Shown: in pieces, positions 22,601 through 34,932 of the stretch
Layout of the letters: every line of letters begins with the position of its first letter
Numbering within the stretch: the stretch's first letter is position 1
Origin: Cryptomeria japonica
Lineage: Eukaryota; Streptophyta; Pinopsida; Cupressales; Cupressaceae
Length of the DNA: 64,000 bases
Assembly: GCF_030272615.1 (NCBI RefSeq)
Contig: NC_081407.1
Location: 145,146,897 to 145,210,896, forward strand
Reading direction: 5' to 3'
Translations under genes and position numbers: made by a program
Notes under the pieces: model-generated
What the model was told of the DNA's origin: nothing
Seen by the model: only the letters and a program-made list of their open reading frames with translations
Database searches by the model: none

Positions 22601-22719
22601 GAGATCTCAGTAGCAAAAACCCCTACTAGTGCTCATTGAAAAGGCTTGAGTAATTGAAGGGTTGAGTAAGACAAGTCACTCAAGAAGGTGTATTTGATCA
22701 AGCTCCAAGACTCTCTGCA
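19673..22719 (+). repeat. Chromovirus LTR1, interrupted by a solo LTR
   Basis: Homologous to LTR2 from CACTCCAAGCATGAAA onward and ending GACTCTCTGCA at 22719. The first bases (TGCATTTC) differ from TGCAGGGTACC in the other copies, a small deletion. Removing the 1,440-bp insert plus one 5-bp duplication leaves about 1.60 kb, the size of LTR2. Confidence 0.85.
20410..21849 (-). mobile_element. Solo LTR of a Tat-like element nested in LTR1
   Basis: It begins TGATGCCCTCC and ends GTGACTACA, and is flanked by perfect GCACC duplications (20405-20409 and 21850-21854). LTR2 and LTR3 show the empty site. It shares blocks with the Tat LTRs at 36540 and 57346: CTCTATTTATAG (minus-strand TATA box at 20863-20870), ACATAGGGTTGGGTTG, AGGGGTTGGAGGCATT, and the ATTTAATT-rich end. 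By this homology its transcriptional sense is minus. Confidence 0.88.
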
Positions 22720-22725
22720 TCAGAG

Positions 22726-22736
22726 TGGTATCAGAG
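22726..22736 (+). other. Chromovirus copy 1 primer-binding site
   Basis: TGGTATCAGAG, 6 bases inside the LTR1 end; complementary to initiator tRNA-Met. Confidence 0.85.
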
Positions 22737-22759
22737 TCATTCTTTGAAATATTTGGTGT

Positions 22760-24004
22760 ATGTCAGATTGTGAAGAATCAGAAGCAAGTTCAATGCCTCC
22801 AAAGGCAATGACTCCAGAAGCCATCAGACAGTTGGTGGCAGAGATGATAGAAGGATTGAGGGATGCAGAAAGAAGTAGAGGAACCAGAGAGGTTAAGAAG
22901 GGGAAGGGGAAGGTAAAGATAGAATGGGGAGATGAGACTGATGAAGAAGTGGAAGATGGAGAGGAACCAGCAGCAGTAGCAATGCCTCAAGACCAAAATT
23001 TATTCTTGGATGCAGTCAAATCCATTTCCAAAGACAACCTAGATGGATTACCCACCTATGCAGGAAATCTCAATGGGGGAGAGTTGTTCAATTAGATACA
23101 AGCCCTAAATAATCATTTTGATTATAAAGAGGTAGCAGATGAGAAAAGAGTAAATGTGGCCAAATCAAGATTGAGGGGATCAGCATTAGTTTGGTTGAAT
23201 ATGATGCAAGAAGAAAGGATACAAGAAGGTAAGAAGAAGATAACTTCATGGGAGCGTATGAAGATCATACTTAAGGCTCAATTCCTTCCAGGGGACTATG
23301 AAGATCAAATCCATAAGAGGCTGCAAAATCTGAAACAAAGGGAGTTAGATGTCAATGCATACACTGAGGAATTCCACAAACTCGGTTTGAGGGTTAGGAA
23401 GCATGAGAATGAAGTGAAGAATTTGGCTAGGTACATGAATGGCCTTAGACAAAACATACAAGATGAGATAAGTATCCTCACACTAGACACTATCCATAAG
23501 TGTTTTCAGTTGGCCTTAAGAGCAGAGGAAAAGATCAAGAGGAGAAGTGAACAAAATCAAAAACATAGAGGTGGTAATAATTTCAAAGGTAGAGGAAACT
23601 TTGGTAGGGGGCAACGGTCATCAAGAAATGAAGAGCAGCAAAGCCAAGAAGGCAGTGGGGGCTCTTAGAGAGGAGCATTTAGAAGGAACCTATAGAGGAA
23701 GGAGCAATTTTAGGGGAAGGTTTGGAAACTCAGGAAGAGGAAATACAGTCTTCACCGGTAGGTGTTATCATTGCAATCAAGTTGGGCATACCATGAGTAA
23801 GTGCCCAGGAAAAGCCTCAAGTTCCTCAAGCTCTTACATGGGTGAAAGAAGGACTCAATTGGTACAAGAGGAGGACACTCAAAGTGCGAATTCTTCAATT
23901 AGCAAGGCAAGGCCAGTGACAGATGGAGAAAACTTAATGATGAGGAGGACAATGCTCAAGATACCCCAAACTCAAGAGCAACCGCAGAGGAAAAGTTTTG
24001 TTTA
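22760..24004 (+). pseudogene. Chromovirus gag, copy 1, broken
   Basis: The ATG at 22760 (MSDCEESEASSMPPK) opens an acidic N-terminus (GDETDEEVEDGEEP). The retrotransposon gag core follows (ALVWLNMMQEERI, LPGDYEDQIHKRLQNLKQ), then a basic RG-rich segment and a CCHC zinc knuckle (CYHCNQVGHTMSKC). A TAG at 23093-23095 replaces the Trp codon kept in copy 2. Another TAG at 23666 replaces Gln, and a one-base insertion near 23690 shifts the frame into the knuckle. The natural end is RKSFV at about 24004. Gag would form the particle and bind RNA. Confidence 0.88.
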
Positions 24005-24546
24005 GGACCACTTGTAAGTTACATGGGAAGATTTGTAAGGTGATTGTAGATTCCGGGTCCACTGAGAACATTGTCTCAGTTCAAATGGTGGATAAACTTA
24101 AACTAAAAAGATTACCTCATCTAACTCCTTCCAGGGTATCATGGCTCAACCGGGGTCAACATGTCTTGGTTGATGAACAAGCATGGGTGGATTTTGAAAT
24201 TGGTGAGTATAAGGACAGATTATTATGTGACATAATGCCTATGGATGTTTGTCATTTTTTGTTGGGTCGTCCAAGGCATTATGATGTGACAGCTAGCTAT
24301 GATGGAGAAAAGAACAGCTATGTTATCACCAAGAATGGGAAGAAGTACCAAATGGATCCACTACCTGATCCAAAAGAAGAAAAGAAAATTGGCTCAAGTG
24401 TGATGTTGATGAGAGGTAAAGAGTTTCTCAAAGTGTTGAAGCAAGAAGGTCATCAAGGCCATGCTATAGTGTTGAAGCCTAGAGATGAAGCTAAGGCATA
24501 TCCAATGAGTGAAGTGCCTCAAGAGGTGCAAGCTCTACTAAAATAA
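23998..24546 (+). pseudogene. Chromovirus protease region, copy 1
   Basis: Open in a frame different from gag, starting just before the gag stop. The retropepsin active site is VIVDSGSTENIV at about 24043. Downstream WLNRGQHVLVDEQ and CDIMPMDVCHFLLGRP are the conserved flaps of plant chromovirus protease. The frame ends at TAA 24544-24546, a stop shared with copy 2, and in the same frame continues into RT. The parent element therefore already had this nonsense change (or a tolerated break) before duplication. Confidence 0.85.
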
Positions 24547-24570
24547 TATGCAGAAGTAATAGGAGATGGC

Positions 24571-27297
24571 ATGCTTGATTCTTTACCTCCAATGAGAGAT
24601 GTGAACCATCAAATAGACTTAATACCAAGGGCCAATCTGCCAAACAAAGCTGCTTATAAAATGACACCTAGTCAAAATGAAGATATCGCCAAACAAGTGC
24701 AAGAACTCTTAGACAAAGGGTTTACCAAGAAAATTTTGAGTCCATGTGTTGTTCCTACTGTGTTAGTGCCTAAAAAGGGAGGCAAATGGAGAATGTGCAC
24801 TAACTCCAAAGCAATCAATAAGATTACTATAAGGTACTGGTTTCCCATGCCAAGGATTAAGGACCTATTGGACAATCTAGGAGGTGCAAGCTACTTCACA
24901 AAGGTGGACTTGAAGTTTGGTTATCATCAGATCAGAATCAGACTTGGAGATGAATGGAAGACAACCTTTAGAACAAATGCAGGCCTATATGAGTGGTTGG
25001 TGATGCCATTTGGCCTCACCAATGCACCTAGTACCTTCCAAAGGCTCATGAATGAAGTGTTAGTTGAGTTTATTGGTAGATTTTTTATTGTGTATCTTGA
25101 TGACATTTTGATCTTCAACAGGTCTAAGGAGGAACATCTCAAGCATATGGAGATGGTCTTGAAGAAATTGAAGGAGGCTCAACTCAAGATTAACCTTGAA
25201 AAGTGTGAGTTTTTGAAAACCAAGCTAGTATATCTTTGTTTTGTAATTTCTCAAGGATGTTTAAAGATGGATCCAAGTAAGGTAGAAGCAATACTTAATT
25301 GGCCTATCCCTAGGGGCATAAGTGATGTTAGAAGCTTTCATGGAATGGCATCTTTTTATAGGAAGTTTGTGAGAAACTTTAGCCATGTGTGTGCTCCTAT
25401 TCTCAATACCATTAAAGGAGAGATTAAGTGCCACTTTAAGTGGACAGAGGAAGCCAATAAGGGGTTTGAAATGTTGAAAGCCAAGATAGAAGAGCTACCA
25501 ACCCTTAGCTTGTTTGATTTCAATCAGTTGTTTATAGTAGAATGTTATGCTAGACAAAGGGCAATAGGGGCATTTTTAAGCCAAGAGGGTCATCCTATAG
25601 CTTTCTTCTCGGAGAAGTTAAATGAAGCTAAACAAAGGTACTCCACATATGACTTGGAGTTATATGCAATGGTACAAGCATTGAAGAAGTGGCGTCATTA
25701 CTTGCTACCCAAAGAATTTGTAGTCTTCACTGACAACCATGCCCTTAGTTTCTTCAATGGGCAAGAGAAGTTGAATCAAAGACACCCAAAGTGGGTTGAA
25801 TACTTACAATCCTATACATTCACTATCAAACACAAGAAAGGGACAGCCAACAAGGTAGATGATGCACTAAATAGGAGAGTTATGACTATGCAGCAGATAC
25901 AATTGCAAAGTGTGGGTTTGAGTGATTTAAAAGACCTCTACAAGGATGATAAGGATTTTGCAGAGATTTATAGTGTTTGTTCTGATTTTTCTTACACCTC
26001 ACATGTCTCATATTCAGAATACATGATACAGTAGGGTTTTTTGTTCAAAGGTTATCTTCTTTGCATACCTCGATGTTCTATGAGGAGAAATATTATCCAA
26101 GAGAAGCATCAAGGAGGTCTAGGAGGTCATTTTGGCATTGATAAGACTTTGGAGCAGCTTGGCAGGTTTTATTATTGGCCCAAGTTGCAATTAGAAGTGA
26201 GAAGGTTTGTAGAGAAATCTACATTTTGCCAAAGAGAAATAGGATCATCAAGTAATGCAGGTCTATATCAACCCTTGGTCATCCCTCAGAGGCCTTGGGA
26301 ATGTTTGAGTATGGATTTTGTGTTAGGCTTGCCTAGGACCCCAAGGGGATTTGATAGTGTGTATGTGCTGGTAGATAGGTTCAGCAAAATGACACATTTC
26401 ATACCTTGCAAGAGCACCAATGATGCCACCTATATTGCAAGCCTCTTCTTCAAGGAGATAGTCAGAATTCATGGTCTTCCAATCAGCATTGTTAGTGTTA
26501 GAGATGTGAAGTTTCTAAGCCACTTTTGGAGGACACTTTTGAGAAAGTTGGGCACCAAGTTATCCTTTTCATCGGCCTATCATCCTCAATCGGATGGTCA
26601 GACAGAGGTAGTCAACCGGTCATTGGGTAACTTGCTAAGATGTCGTACAAAACAACATGGGTAGACTTGGGATTTAGTCCTCAGTCAGGCAGAATATGCA
26701 TATAATGACTCAGTAAACCATAGCACAAGGAGATAACATTGCAAAAGGTATTAAAGAAGTGCATGATAAGATAAGGCAGTCCTTACAACAAAAATCCGAG
26801 CAGTATAAAGTTCAAATTGATAAAACAAGAAAGAATGTACAATTTAAAGTGGGAGACTTAGTGTTAGAATACCTTGGGAAGGAGAGACTTCCAAAAGGGC
26901 AGCCTATCAAGCTCATGATCAAGAAATTGGACCTCTCAAGGTGGTGCACAAGTATGGATAGAATGCATATGAAGTTGAACTACCTCCTACCTTTGAGATA
27001 TCTCCTATATTCAATGTATGTGATCTCTATCCATACAAGGGAGAGTCACCAACAAATCAGATGGACATGCCATCGCCAGTTCATGAAGACTGGATAAAGG
27101 ATTTGCCACCTAGTCAACCGATTGAGTTGGAGAGTATCTTGGACACCAAGGTAGTAAAGAAGACAAGGAAGGGAGTCTACAAGCACTATCTTATCAAGCG
27201 GGAAGGGTTACCTTGTTCAGATACCTAGTGGATGTCAGAGGCAGATATACTTCAGCATGGTGTGGAGATTGCAGACCTTTTAACTCAAGGGACTTGA
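24571..27297 (+). pseudogene. Chromovirus RT-RNase H-integrase-chromodomain, copy 1
   Basis: RT shows VLVPKKGGKWRMC, FGLTNAPSTFQRLMNEVL and the catalytic YLDD at 25093-25104. In RNase H the usual CDAS is CYAR, so the first catalytic Asp is lost. A TAG at 26032 precedes the integrase zinc region (HQGGLGGHFG ... TFCQ, one Cys changed to Ser). Core: SMDFVLGLP, then IVSVRDVKF, where copy 2 has the catalytic Asp (SDRD), and later QTEVVN with Glu. A further TAG at 26662 and a frameshifting deletion at about 26730 follow. A chromodomain (VVKKTRKGVYKHYLIKREG) lies at about 27135-27215. Inactive at several catalytic positions. Confidence 0.9.
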
Positions 27298-27309
27298 GAT
27301 CTTTGTCCC

Positions 27310-27321
27310 AGGGGAGTATGG
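27310..27321 (+). other. Chromovirus polypurine tract, copy 1
   Basis: AGGGGAGTATGG directly before LTR2 (TGCAGGG); the same sequence precedes LTR3 at 33529-33540. Confidence 0.65.
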
Positions 27322-28942
27322 TGCAGGGTACCTAACACTCCAAGCATGAAAATTTTTTTTTCTTTCGAGTTTTGTGTGTTGTCTTTGTGATGTAATAATG
27401 GACCAACCATTTGGGACTCAGTAGAGCCATGGTTGAGTTGTCCAAGTTTTGGTTTGAGTCATTTGTGTTCAGAATGATGTCAGCCTGAGAAGTAAGATGC
27501 CTGGGTAGTTCATAGGAGAAGTACTCCAAATGAATGTATTCATGTAATGGGGCTCAATTGTGTTGTGTTTAGGTCTTCTAGGGTGTTTGAGGACCTTCAC
27601 AAGTCTTGAAATGCATTAGAATGCAAAGTTGCATCTTAGGAGTAAAAAGATGTAAAAAGTTGTTGCGCAACATTTTGCATTTTTTGCAAAAGTTGCATTT
27701 TTGGTAGATGGCGTTGAAAATTTGGTTGAACTGGCTGATCTGACAACATAAAATCCAAAATTCATGTCATTGTATGGGTTGGAGGATTGGAAATCCAAGA
27801 ACAAGTTTTTGGATTTTGAAACAAACTCGCCCTTCACCGTTTTTTAAAGTTTTCTCTTGTTTTCATTGCTTGGTACGGTCTAGTACGGACTTTATTGTGT
27901 AAACTCATTGCAGGGCATGAGTGTTGATTGAATTTACTTTCCAGAATCTTGATTTGGAGGTTTTATTGTTCTTAGTTGCAGAGATTTCTTCCATTCTTTG
28001 CAACTAGGTGTAAAACCCTTGCAAGTAGGCTTTAACAGCAAAAATGGCTCTAACCTAAGCATTCCTTGATGGCATCTGTTGAAATAAATAAGAATGATAG
28101 GCTAGGATATATATATAGTTTTAGGATTGTTTTTTTGGTTTTTCAGGACCTTGTGGAAGAGAGACAATGAATCCCTAGCCTCACCACTGGGAGTAGGTGA
28201 GTTAGGACAGCAGAAGAAGTGTGATTTTAAGAGCCCAAGAGGATTGGCACTAGGAAAAGTGGCATATGGTTGGAAAGCACTGATTATACCCTTGAGGAAT
28301 ACCTAATTGGTTTGAGTAGGTATTTTGATTGGTGAAGAGTTTCAGACCCATCTTTCCAAGTCACCCAGTGAGGCCTAAACCCTCAAAAATAGTGCAGCAT
28401 TGGAAACCCTACTTGTACGGATAACCCAAATGGAAATTTTCAGTATTGTCTATAACTGTGAAAAGGGTACTTGAATCCATAATTCATTTCTAGCCTTGTT
28501 TGGAAAGTTTGCAAACTAAGCCCCTAAAACCGACAAGGGAGGGCTAATTCAATTAGGCCTATTTGAGCCCGGTAGAGACCTAGAAAGGGTAGAAAGCCAA
28601 AGCGATGGGTTTGGTGATCCTAAAAACCCCAAAATACTTCAAAGGCACCTTGTAGATGCATTGTGAGTCCAATGAAAGTGGTTGTGTGTTGAGATCCTTG
28701 CAGGAGTGGTTGGAGCCTTGGAGTGGTGTGTGGGTGATTGAGGTGGCAAACTCAACAAGAGGAGTTGATTGTCTAAGACTGGTGGTTATACCTTGGATGC
28801 AAGCAACAGTGGTTCGGACCTTGGAGATCTCAGTAGCAAAAACCCCTACTAGTGCTCATTGAAAGGGCTTGAGTAGTTGAAGGGTTGGGTAAGACAAGTC
28901 ACTCAAGAAGGCGTATTTGATCAAGCTCCAAGACTCTCTGCA
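27322..28942 (+). repeat. Chromovirus LTR2, shared middle LTR
   Basis: The 1,621-bp LTR runs from TGCAGGGTACC to CTCTCTGCA. It serves as 3' LTR of copy 1 and 5' LTR of copy 2. It holds a TATATATAG run at about 28110 as a likely core promoter. It contains the uninterrupted target site of the solo LTR found in LTR1. Confidence 0.9.
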
Positions 28943-28948
28943 TCAGAG

Positions 28949-28959
28949 TGGTATCAGAG
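28949..28959 (+). other. Chromovirus copy 2 primer-binding site
   Basis: TGGTATCAGAG, 6 bases inside the LTR2 end. Confidence 0.85.
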
Positions 28960-28982
28960 TCATTCTTTGAAATATTTGGTGT

Positions 28983-30224
28983 ATGTCAGATTTTGAAGAA
29001 TCAAAAGCAAGTTCAATGCCTCCAAAGGCAATGACTCCAGAAGCCATCCGGTAGTTTGTGGCAAAGATGGTAGAAGGATTGAGGGATGCAGAAGGAAGTA
29101 GAGGAACCAGAGAGGTTAAGAAGGGGAAGGGGAAGGTAAAGATAGAATGGGGAGATGAGACTGATGAAGAAGTGGAAGATGGAGAGGAACCAGCAGTAGC
29201 AATGCCTCAAGACCAAAAGTTATTCTTGGATGCAGTCAAATCCATTTCCAAAGACAACCTAGATGGATTACCCACCTATGGAGGAAATCTAAATGCGCAA
29301 GAGTTGTTCGATTGGATAGAGGCCCTAAATAATCATTTTGATTATAAAGAGGTAGTAGACGAGAAAAGAGTAAATGTGGCCAAATCAAGATTGAGGGGAT
29401 CAGCATTAGTTAGGTTGAATATGATGCAAGAAAAAAGGATACAAGAAGGTAAGAAGAAGATAACTTCATGGGAGCGTATGAAGATCAGAACTAAGCCTCA
29501 ATTCCTTCTAGGGGATTATGAAGTTCAAATCCATAAGAGGCTGCAAAATTTGAAACAAAGGGAGTTAGATGTCAACGCATACACTGAGGAATTCCACAAA
29601 CTCAGTTTGAGGGCTAGGAAGCATGAGAATGAAGTGGAGAATTTGGCCAGGTACATGAATGGCCTTAGACAAAACATACAAGATGATATAAGTATCCTCA
29701 CACCAGACACTATCCATAAGTGTTTTCAGTTGGTCTTAAGAGCAAAGGAAAAGATCGAGAGGAGAAGTGAACAAAATTAAAAACATAGAGGTGGTAATAA
29801 TTTCAAAGGTAGAGGAACCTTTGGTAGGAGGCAACAGTCATCGAGAAATGAAGAGAAGAAAAGCCAAGAAGGTAGTGGGGGCTCTCAGAGAGGAGCATTT
29901 AGAAGATCCTATAGAGAAAAGAGCAATTCTAGGGGCAGGTTTGGAAACTCAGGAAGAGGAAATACAGTCTTCACTGGTAGGTGTTATCATTGCAATCAAG
30001 TTGGGCATACCATGAGTAAGTGCCCAGGAAAAGCCTCAAGTTCCTCAAGCTCTTACATGGGTGAAAGAAGTACTCAATTGGTAAAAGAGGAGGACACTCA
30101 AAGTGTGAATTCTTCAATTAGCAAGGCAGGCCCAGTGACAGATGGAGAAGACTTAATGATGAGGAGGACAATGATCAAGATACCCCAAACTCAAGAGCAA
30201 CCGCAGAGGAAAAGTTTTGTTTAG
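28983..30224 (+). pseudogene. Chromovirus gag, copy 2, broken
   Basis: Same layout as copy 1, starting at ATG 28983 (MSDFEESKASSMPPK). Here the Trp codon lost in copy 1 is intact (ELFDWIEAL), and the frame runs through the RG-rich segment into the CCHC knuckle (CYHCNQVGHTMSKC) without the copy 1 insertion. It is instead broken by TAG at about 29052 (Gln in copy 1) and TAA at 29778 (Gln in copy 1), both C-to-T changes. The final stop is at 30222-30224. The two copies are disabled by different later mutations. Confidence 0.88.
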
Positions 30225-30765
30225 GACCACTTGTAAGTCACATCGGAAGATTTGTAAGGTGATTGTAGATTCAGGGTCCACTGAGAACATTGTCTTAGTT
30301 GAAATGGTGGATAGACTTAAACTAAAAAGATTACCTCATCTCACTCCTTCCAGGGTATCATGGCTCAACCGGGGTCGACATGTCTTGGTTGATGAACAAG
30401 CATGGGTGGATTTTGAAATTTGTGACTATAAGGATATATTATTATGTGACATATTGCCTATAGATGTTTGTCATTTTTTGCTGGGCCGTCCATGGCAATA
30501 TGATGTTAGAGCTAGTTATGATGGAGAAAAGAACAGCTATGTTATCACCAAGAAAGGGAAGAAGTACCAAATGGATCCACTACCTGATCCAAAAGAAGAA
30601 AAGAAAATTGGCTCAAGTGTGATGTTGATGAGAGGTAAAGAGTTTCTCAAAGTGTTGAAGCAAGAATGTCATCAAGGCCATGCTATAGTGTTGAAGCCTA
30701 GAGATGAAGCTAAGGCAGATCCAATGAGTGAAGTGCCTCAAGAGGTGCAAGCTCTACTCAAATAA
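30217..30765 (+). pseudogene. Chromovirus protease region, copy 2
   Basis: Active site VIVDSGSTENIV and downstream LLGRPWQYDV are present. It ends at the same TAA (30763-30765) as copy 1, in frame with the RT start LPPMRDVNH. Confidence 0.85.
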
Positions 30766-30789
30766 TATGCAGAAGTAATAGGAGATGAC

Positions 30790-33517
30790 ATGCCTGATTC
30801 TTTGCCTCCAATGAGAGATGTGAACCATAAAATAGACTTAATACCAGGGGCCAATCTGCCAAACAAAGTTGCCTATAAAATGACACCTGGTCAAAATGAA
30901 GATATCGCCAAACAAGTGCAAAAACTCTTAGACAAAGGGTTTACCAAGAAGATTTTGAGTCCATGTGTTGTTCCTACTGTGTTAGTGCCTAAAAAGGGAG
31001 GCAAATGGAGAATGTGCACTGACTCCAGAGCAAGCAATAAGATTACTATAAGGTACTGGTTTCCCATGCCAAGGATTAAGGACCTATTAGACAATCTAGG
31101 AGGTGAAAGCTACTTCACAAAGGTTGACTTGAAGTCTGGTTATCATCAGATCAGAATCAGACTTAGAGATGAATGGAAGACAACCTTTAGAACAAATGCA
31201 GGCCTATATGAGTGGTTGGTGATGCCATTTGGCCTCACCAATATACCTAGTACCTTCCAAAGGCTCATGAATGAAGTCTTAGTTGAGTTTATTGGTAGAT
31301 TTTTTATTGTGTATCTTGATGACATTTTGATCTTCAACAGGTCTAAGGAGGAACACCTAAAGCATATGGAGATGGTCTTGAAGAAATTGAAGGAGGCTCA
31401 ACTCAAGATTAACCTTGAAAAGTGTGAGTTTTTGAAAACCAAGCTAGTATATGTTTGTTTTGTAATTTCTCAAGGATGTTTAAATATGGATCCAAGTAAG
31501 GTAGAAGCAATACTTAATTGGCCTATCCCTAGGGGCATAAGTGATGTTAGAAGCTTTCATGGAATGGCATCTTTTTATAGGAAGTTTGTGAGAAACTTTA
31601 GCCATGTGTGTGCTCCTCTTCTCAATACCATTAAAGCAGGGATTAAGTGCCACTTTAAATGGACAGATGAAGCCAATAAGGGGTTTGAAATGTTGAAAGC
31701 CAAGATAGAAGAGCTACCATCCCTTAGATTGTCTGATTTCAATCAATTGTTTACAGTAGAATGTGATGCTAGCCAAAGGGCAATAGGGGCATTTTTAAGC
31801 CAAGAGGGTCATCCTATAGCTTTATTCTCTGAGAAGTTAAATGAAGCTAAACAAAGGTAATCCACATATGACTTGGAGTTATATGCAATGGTACAAGCAT
31901 TGAAGAAGTGGCGTCATTACTTGCTACCCAAAGAATTTGTAGTCTTCACTGACAACCATGCCCTTAGTTTCCTCAATGGGCAAGAAAAGTTGAATCAAAG
32001 ACACCTAAAGTGGGTTGAATACTTACAATCCTATACATTCACTATCAAACACAAGAAAGGGACAGCCAACAAGGTAGATGATGCACTAAATAGGAGAGTT
32101 GTGACTATGCAGGAGATACAATTGCAAAGTGTGGGTTTGACTGATTTAAAAGACCTCCACAAGGATGATAAGGATTTTGCAAAGATTTATAGTGTTTGTT
32201 CTGATTTTTCTTACACCTCACGTGTCTCATATTCAGAATACATGATACAGGAGGGTTTTTTGTTCAAAGGTTATCTTCTTTGCATACCTCGATGTTCTAT
32301 GAGGCAAAATATTATCCAAGAGAAGCATCAAGGAGGTCTAGGAGGTCATTTTGGCATTGATAAGACTTTGGAGCAACTTGGTAGGTTTTATTATCGGCCC
32401 AAGTTGCAATCAGAAGTGAAAAGGTTTGTAGAGAAATGTACATTATGCCAAAGAGAAATAGGGTCATCAAGTAATGCAGGTCTATATCAACCCTTGGTCA
32501 TCCCTTAAAGGGCTTGGGAATGTTTGAGTATGGATTTCTTGTTAGGCTTGCCTAGGACCCCAAGGGGATTTGATAGTGCGTATGTGCTGGTAGATAGGTT
32601 CAACAAAATGACACATTTCATACCTTGCAAGAGCACCAATGATGCCACCTATATTGCAAGCCTCTTCTTCAAGGAGATAGTCAGAATTCATGGTCTTCCA
32701 ATCAGCATTGTTAGTGATAGAGATGTGAAGTTTCTAAGCCACTTTTGGAGGACACTTTGGAGAAAGTTTGGCACCAAGTTATCCTTTTCATTGGCCTATC
32801 ATCCTCAATCGGATGGTCAGACAGAGGTAGTCAACTGGACATTGGGTAACTTGCTAAGATGTCTTACAAAACAACATGGGCAGACTTGGGATTTAGTCCT
32901 TAGTCAGGCAGAATATGCATATAATGACTTAGTAAACCATAGCACAAGCAGAGAACTTTGCAAATGGTATTAAAGAAGTGCATGATAAGGTAAGGCAGTC
33001 CTAACAACAAAAATCCGAGCAGTATAAAATTCAAATTGATAAAACAAGAAAGAATGTACAATTTAAAGTGGGAGACTTAGTGTTAGCATACCTTGGGAAG
33101 GAGAGACTTCCAAAAGGGCGGCCTATCAAGCTCATGATGAATAAGTTGGACCTCTCAAGGTGGTGCACAAGTATGGACAGAATGCATATGAAGTTGAACT
33201 ACCTCCTACCTTTGAGATATCTCCTATATTCAATGTATGTGATCTCTATCCATACAAGGGAGAGTCACCAACAAATCAGATGGACATGCCATCGCCGGTT
33301 CATGAAGATTGGATAAAGGATTTGCCACCTAGTCAACTGGTTAAGTTAGAGAGTATCTTGGACACCAAGGTAGTAAAGAAGACAAGGAAGGGAGTCTACA
33401 AGCACTATCTTATCAAGCGGGAAGGGTTACCTTGTTCAGATACCTAGTGGATGTCAGAGGCAGATATACTTCAGCATGGTGTGGAGATTGTAGACCTTTT
33501 AACTCAAGGGACTTGAG
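30790..33517 (+). pseudogene. Chromovirus RT-RNase H-integrase-chromodomain, copy 2
   Basis: RT YLDD lies at 31312-31323. RNase H keeps the catalytic Asp (VECDASQRAIGA), unlike copy 1. A TAA at 31858 interrupts RNase H where copy 1 has Tyr. The integrase zinc region is complete (KCTLCQ) and the core keeps SDRDVKF and QTEVVN. A TAA at 32506 splits it from the zinc region. The deletion after VNHSTS (near 32945) is shared with copy 1 and removes the end of the core. The chromodomain lies at about 33354-33447, with TAG replacing the residue before its conserved Trp, again as in copy 1. Less eroded than copy 1 but not functional. Confidence 0.9.
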
Positions 33518-33540
33518 ATCTTTGTCCCAGGGGAGTATGG

Positions 33541-34927
33541 TGCAGGGCACCTAACACTCCAAGCATGAAAAAAAAAATTCTTTCAAGTTTTGTTTGTTGT
33601 CTTTGTGATGTAATAATGGACCAACCATTTGGGACTCAGTAGAGCCATGGTTGAGTTGTCCAAGTTTTGGTTTGAGTCATTTGTGTTCAAAATGATGTCA
33701 GCCTGAGAAGTAAGATGCTTAGGTAGTTCACAAGAGAAGTACTCCAGATGAATGTATTCATGTAATTGGGGTCAATTGTGTTGTGTTTATGTCTTCTAGG
33801 GTGTTTGAGGACCTTCGGAAGTCTTGAAATGCATTAGAATGCAAAGTTGCATCTTAGGAGTAAAAAGATGTAAAAAGTTGTTGAGCAACATTTTGCATTT
33901 TTTGCAAAAGTTGCATTTTTGGTAGATGGCATTGAAAATTTGGTTGAACTAGCTGATCTAACAACATAAAATCCAAAATTCACTTCATTGTATGGGTTGG
34001 AGGATTGGGAATGCAAGAACAAGTTTTTGGATTTTGAAACAAACTTGCCTATCACCGTTTTTGACAGTTTTCTCTTGTTTTCATTGCTTGGTACAGTCCA
34101 GTATGGACTTGATTGTGTAAACTCATTGCAGGGCATGAGTGTTGATTGAATTTACTTTCCAGAATCTTGATTTGTAGGTTTTATTGTTCTTAGTTGCAGA
34201 GATTTCTTCCATTCTTTGCAACTAGGTGTAAAACCCTTGCAAGTAGGCTTTAAGAGCAAAAATGGCTCTAACCTAAGCATTCCTTGATGGCACCTGTTGA
34301 TATAAATAAGAATGCTAGGTTAGGATCTATATATAGTTTTAGGATTATTTTTGTGGTTTTTCAGGACCTTGTGGAAGAGAGACAATGAATCCCTAGACTC
34401 ACCATTGGGAGTAGGTGAGTTAGGACAGCAGAAGAAGTGTGATTTTAAGAGCCCAAGAGGGTTGGCACCAGGAAAAGTGTCATATGGTTGGAAAGCCCTA
34501 ATTATGCCTAAAACTGCCAAGGGAGGGCTAATTCAATTAGACCTATTTGAGCCCGGTAGATACCTAGAAAGGTTTGAAAGCCAAAGCGATGTGTTTGGTG
34601 ATCCTAAAAAACCCCAAAATACTTCGAAGAGACCTTATAGATGCATTGTGAGTCCATTGAAAGTGGTTGTGTGTTGAGATCCTTGCAGGAGTGGTTGGAG
34701 CCCTGGAGTGGTATGTGGGTGATTAAGGTGGTAATCTCAATAGAAGGAGTTGACTGTCTAATACCAGTGGTTTTACCTTGGAGGAAAGCCATAGTGTTTC
34801 AGACCTTGGAGGTCTCAGTACCAAAAATCCCTACTAGTGGTCATTGAAAGGGCTTGACTAGTTGAAGGGTTGAGTAAGACAAGTCACTCAAGAAGGTGTA
34901 TTTGATCAAGCTCCAAGACTCTTTGCA
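33541..34927 (+). repeat. Chromovirus LTR3 with internal deletion
   Basis: 1,387 bp, from TGCAGGGCACC to CTCTTTGCA. Compared with LTR2 it lacks about 230 bp between GGAAAGCCCTAATTATGCC and TAAAACTGCCAAGG. The following TCAAT nearly matches the CCAAT before LTR1. Confidence 0.88.
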
Positions 34928-34932
34928 TCAAT

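Larger units (their letters stand above)
19673..34927 (+). mobile_element. Chromovirus (Ty3/gypsy) array: LTR-int-LTR-int-LTR
   Basis: Three LTRs (19673-22719, 27322-28942, 33541-34927) flank two internal regions with gag, protease, RT, RNase H, integrase and a C-terminal chromodomain. LTR ends are TGCAG/CTGCA in the best copies. A tRNA-Met-type primer site follows LTR1 and LTR2, and a GGGGAGTATGG purine tract precedes LTR2 and LTR3. Only the outer borders show a plausible target duplication (CCAAT at 19668-19672, TCAAT at 34928-34932), so the array entered as one element and was later duplicated through its LTRs. Both copies are broken. Confidence 0.88.
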
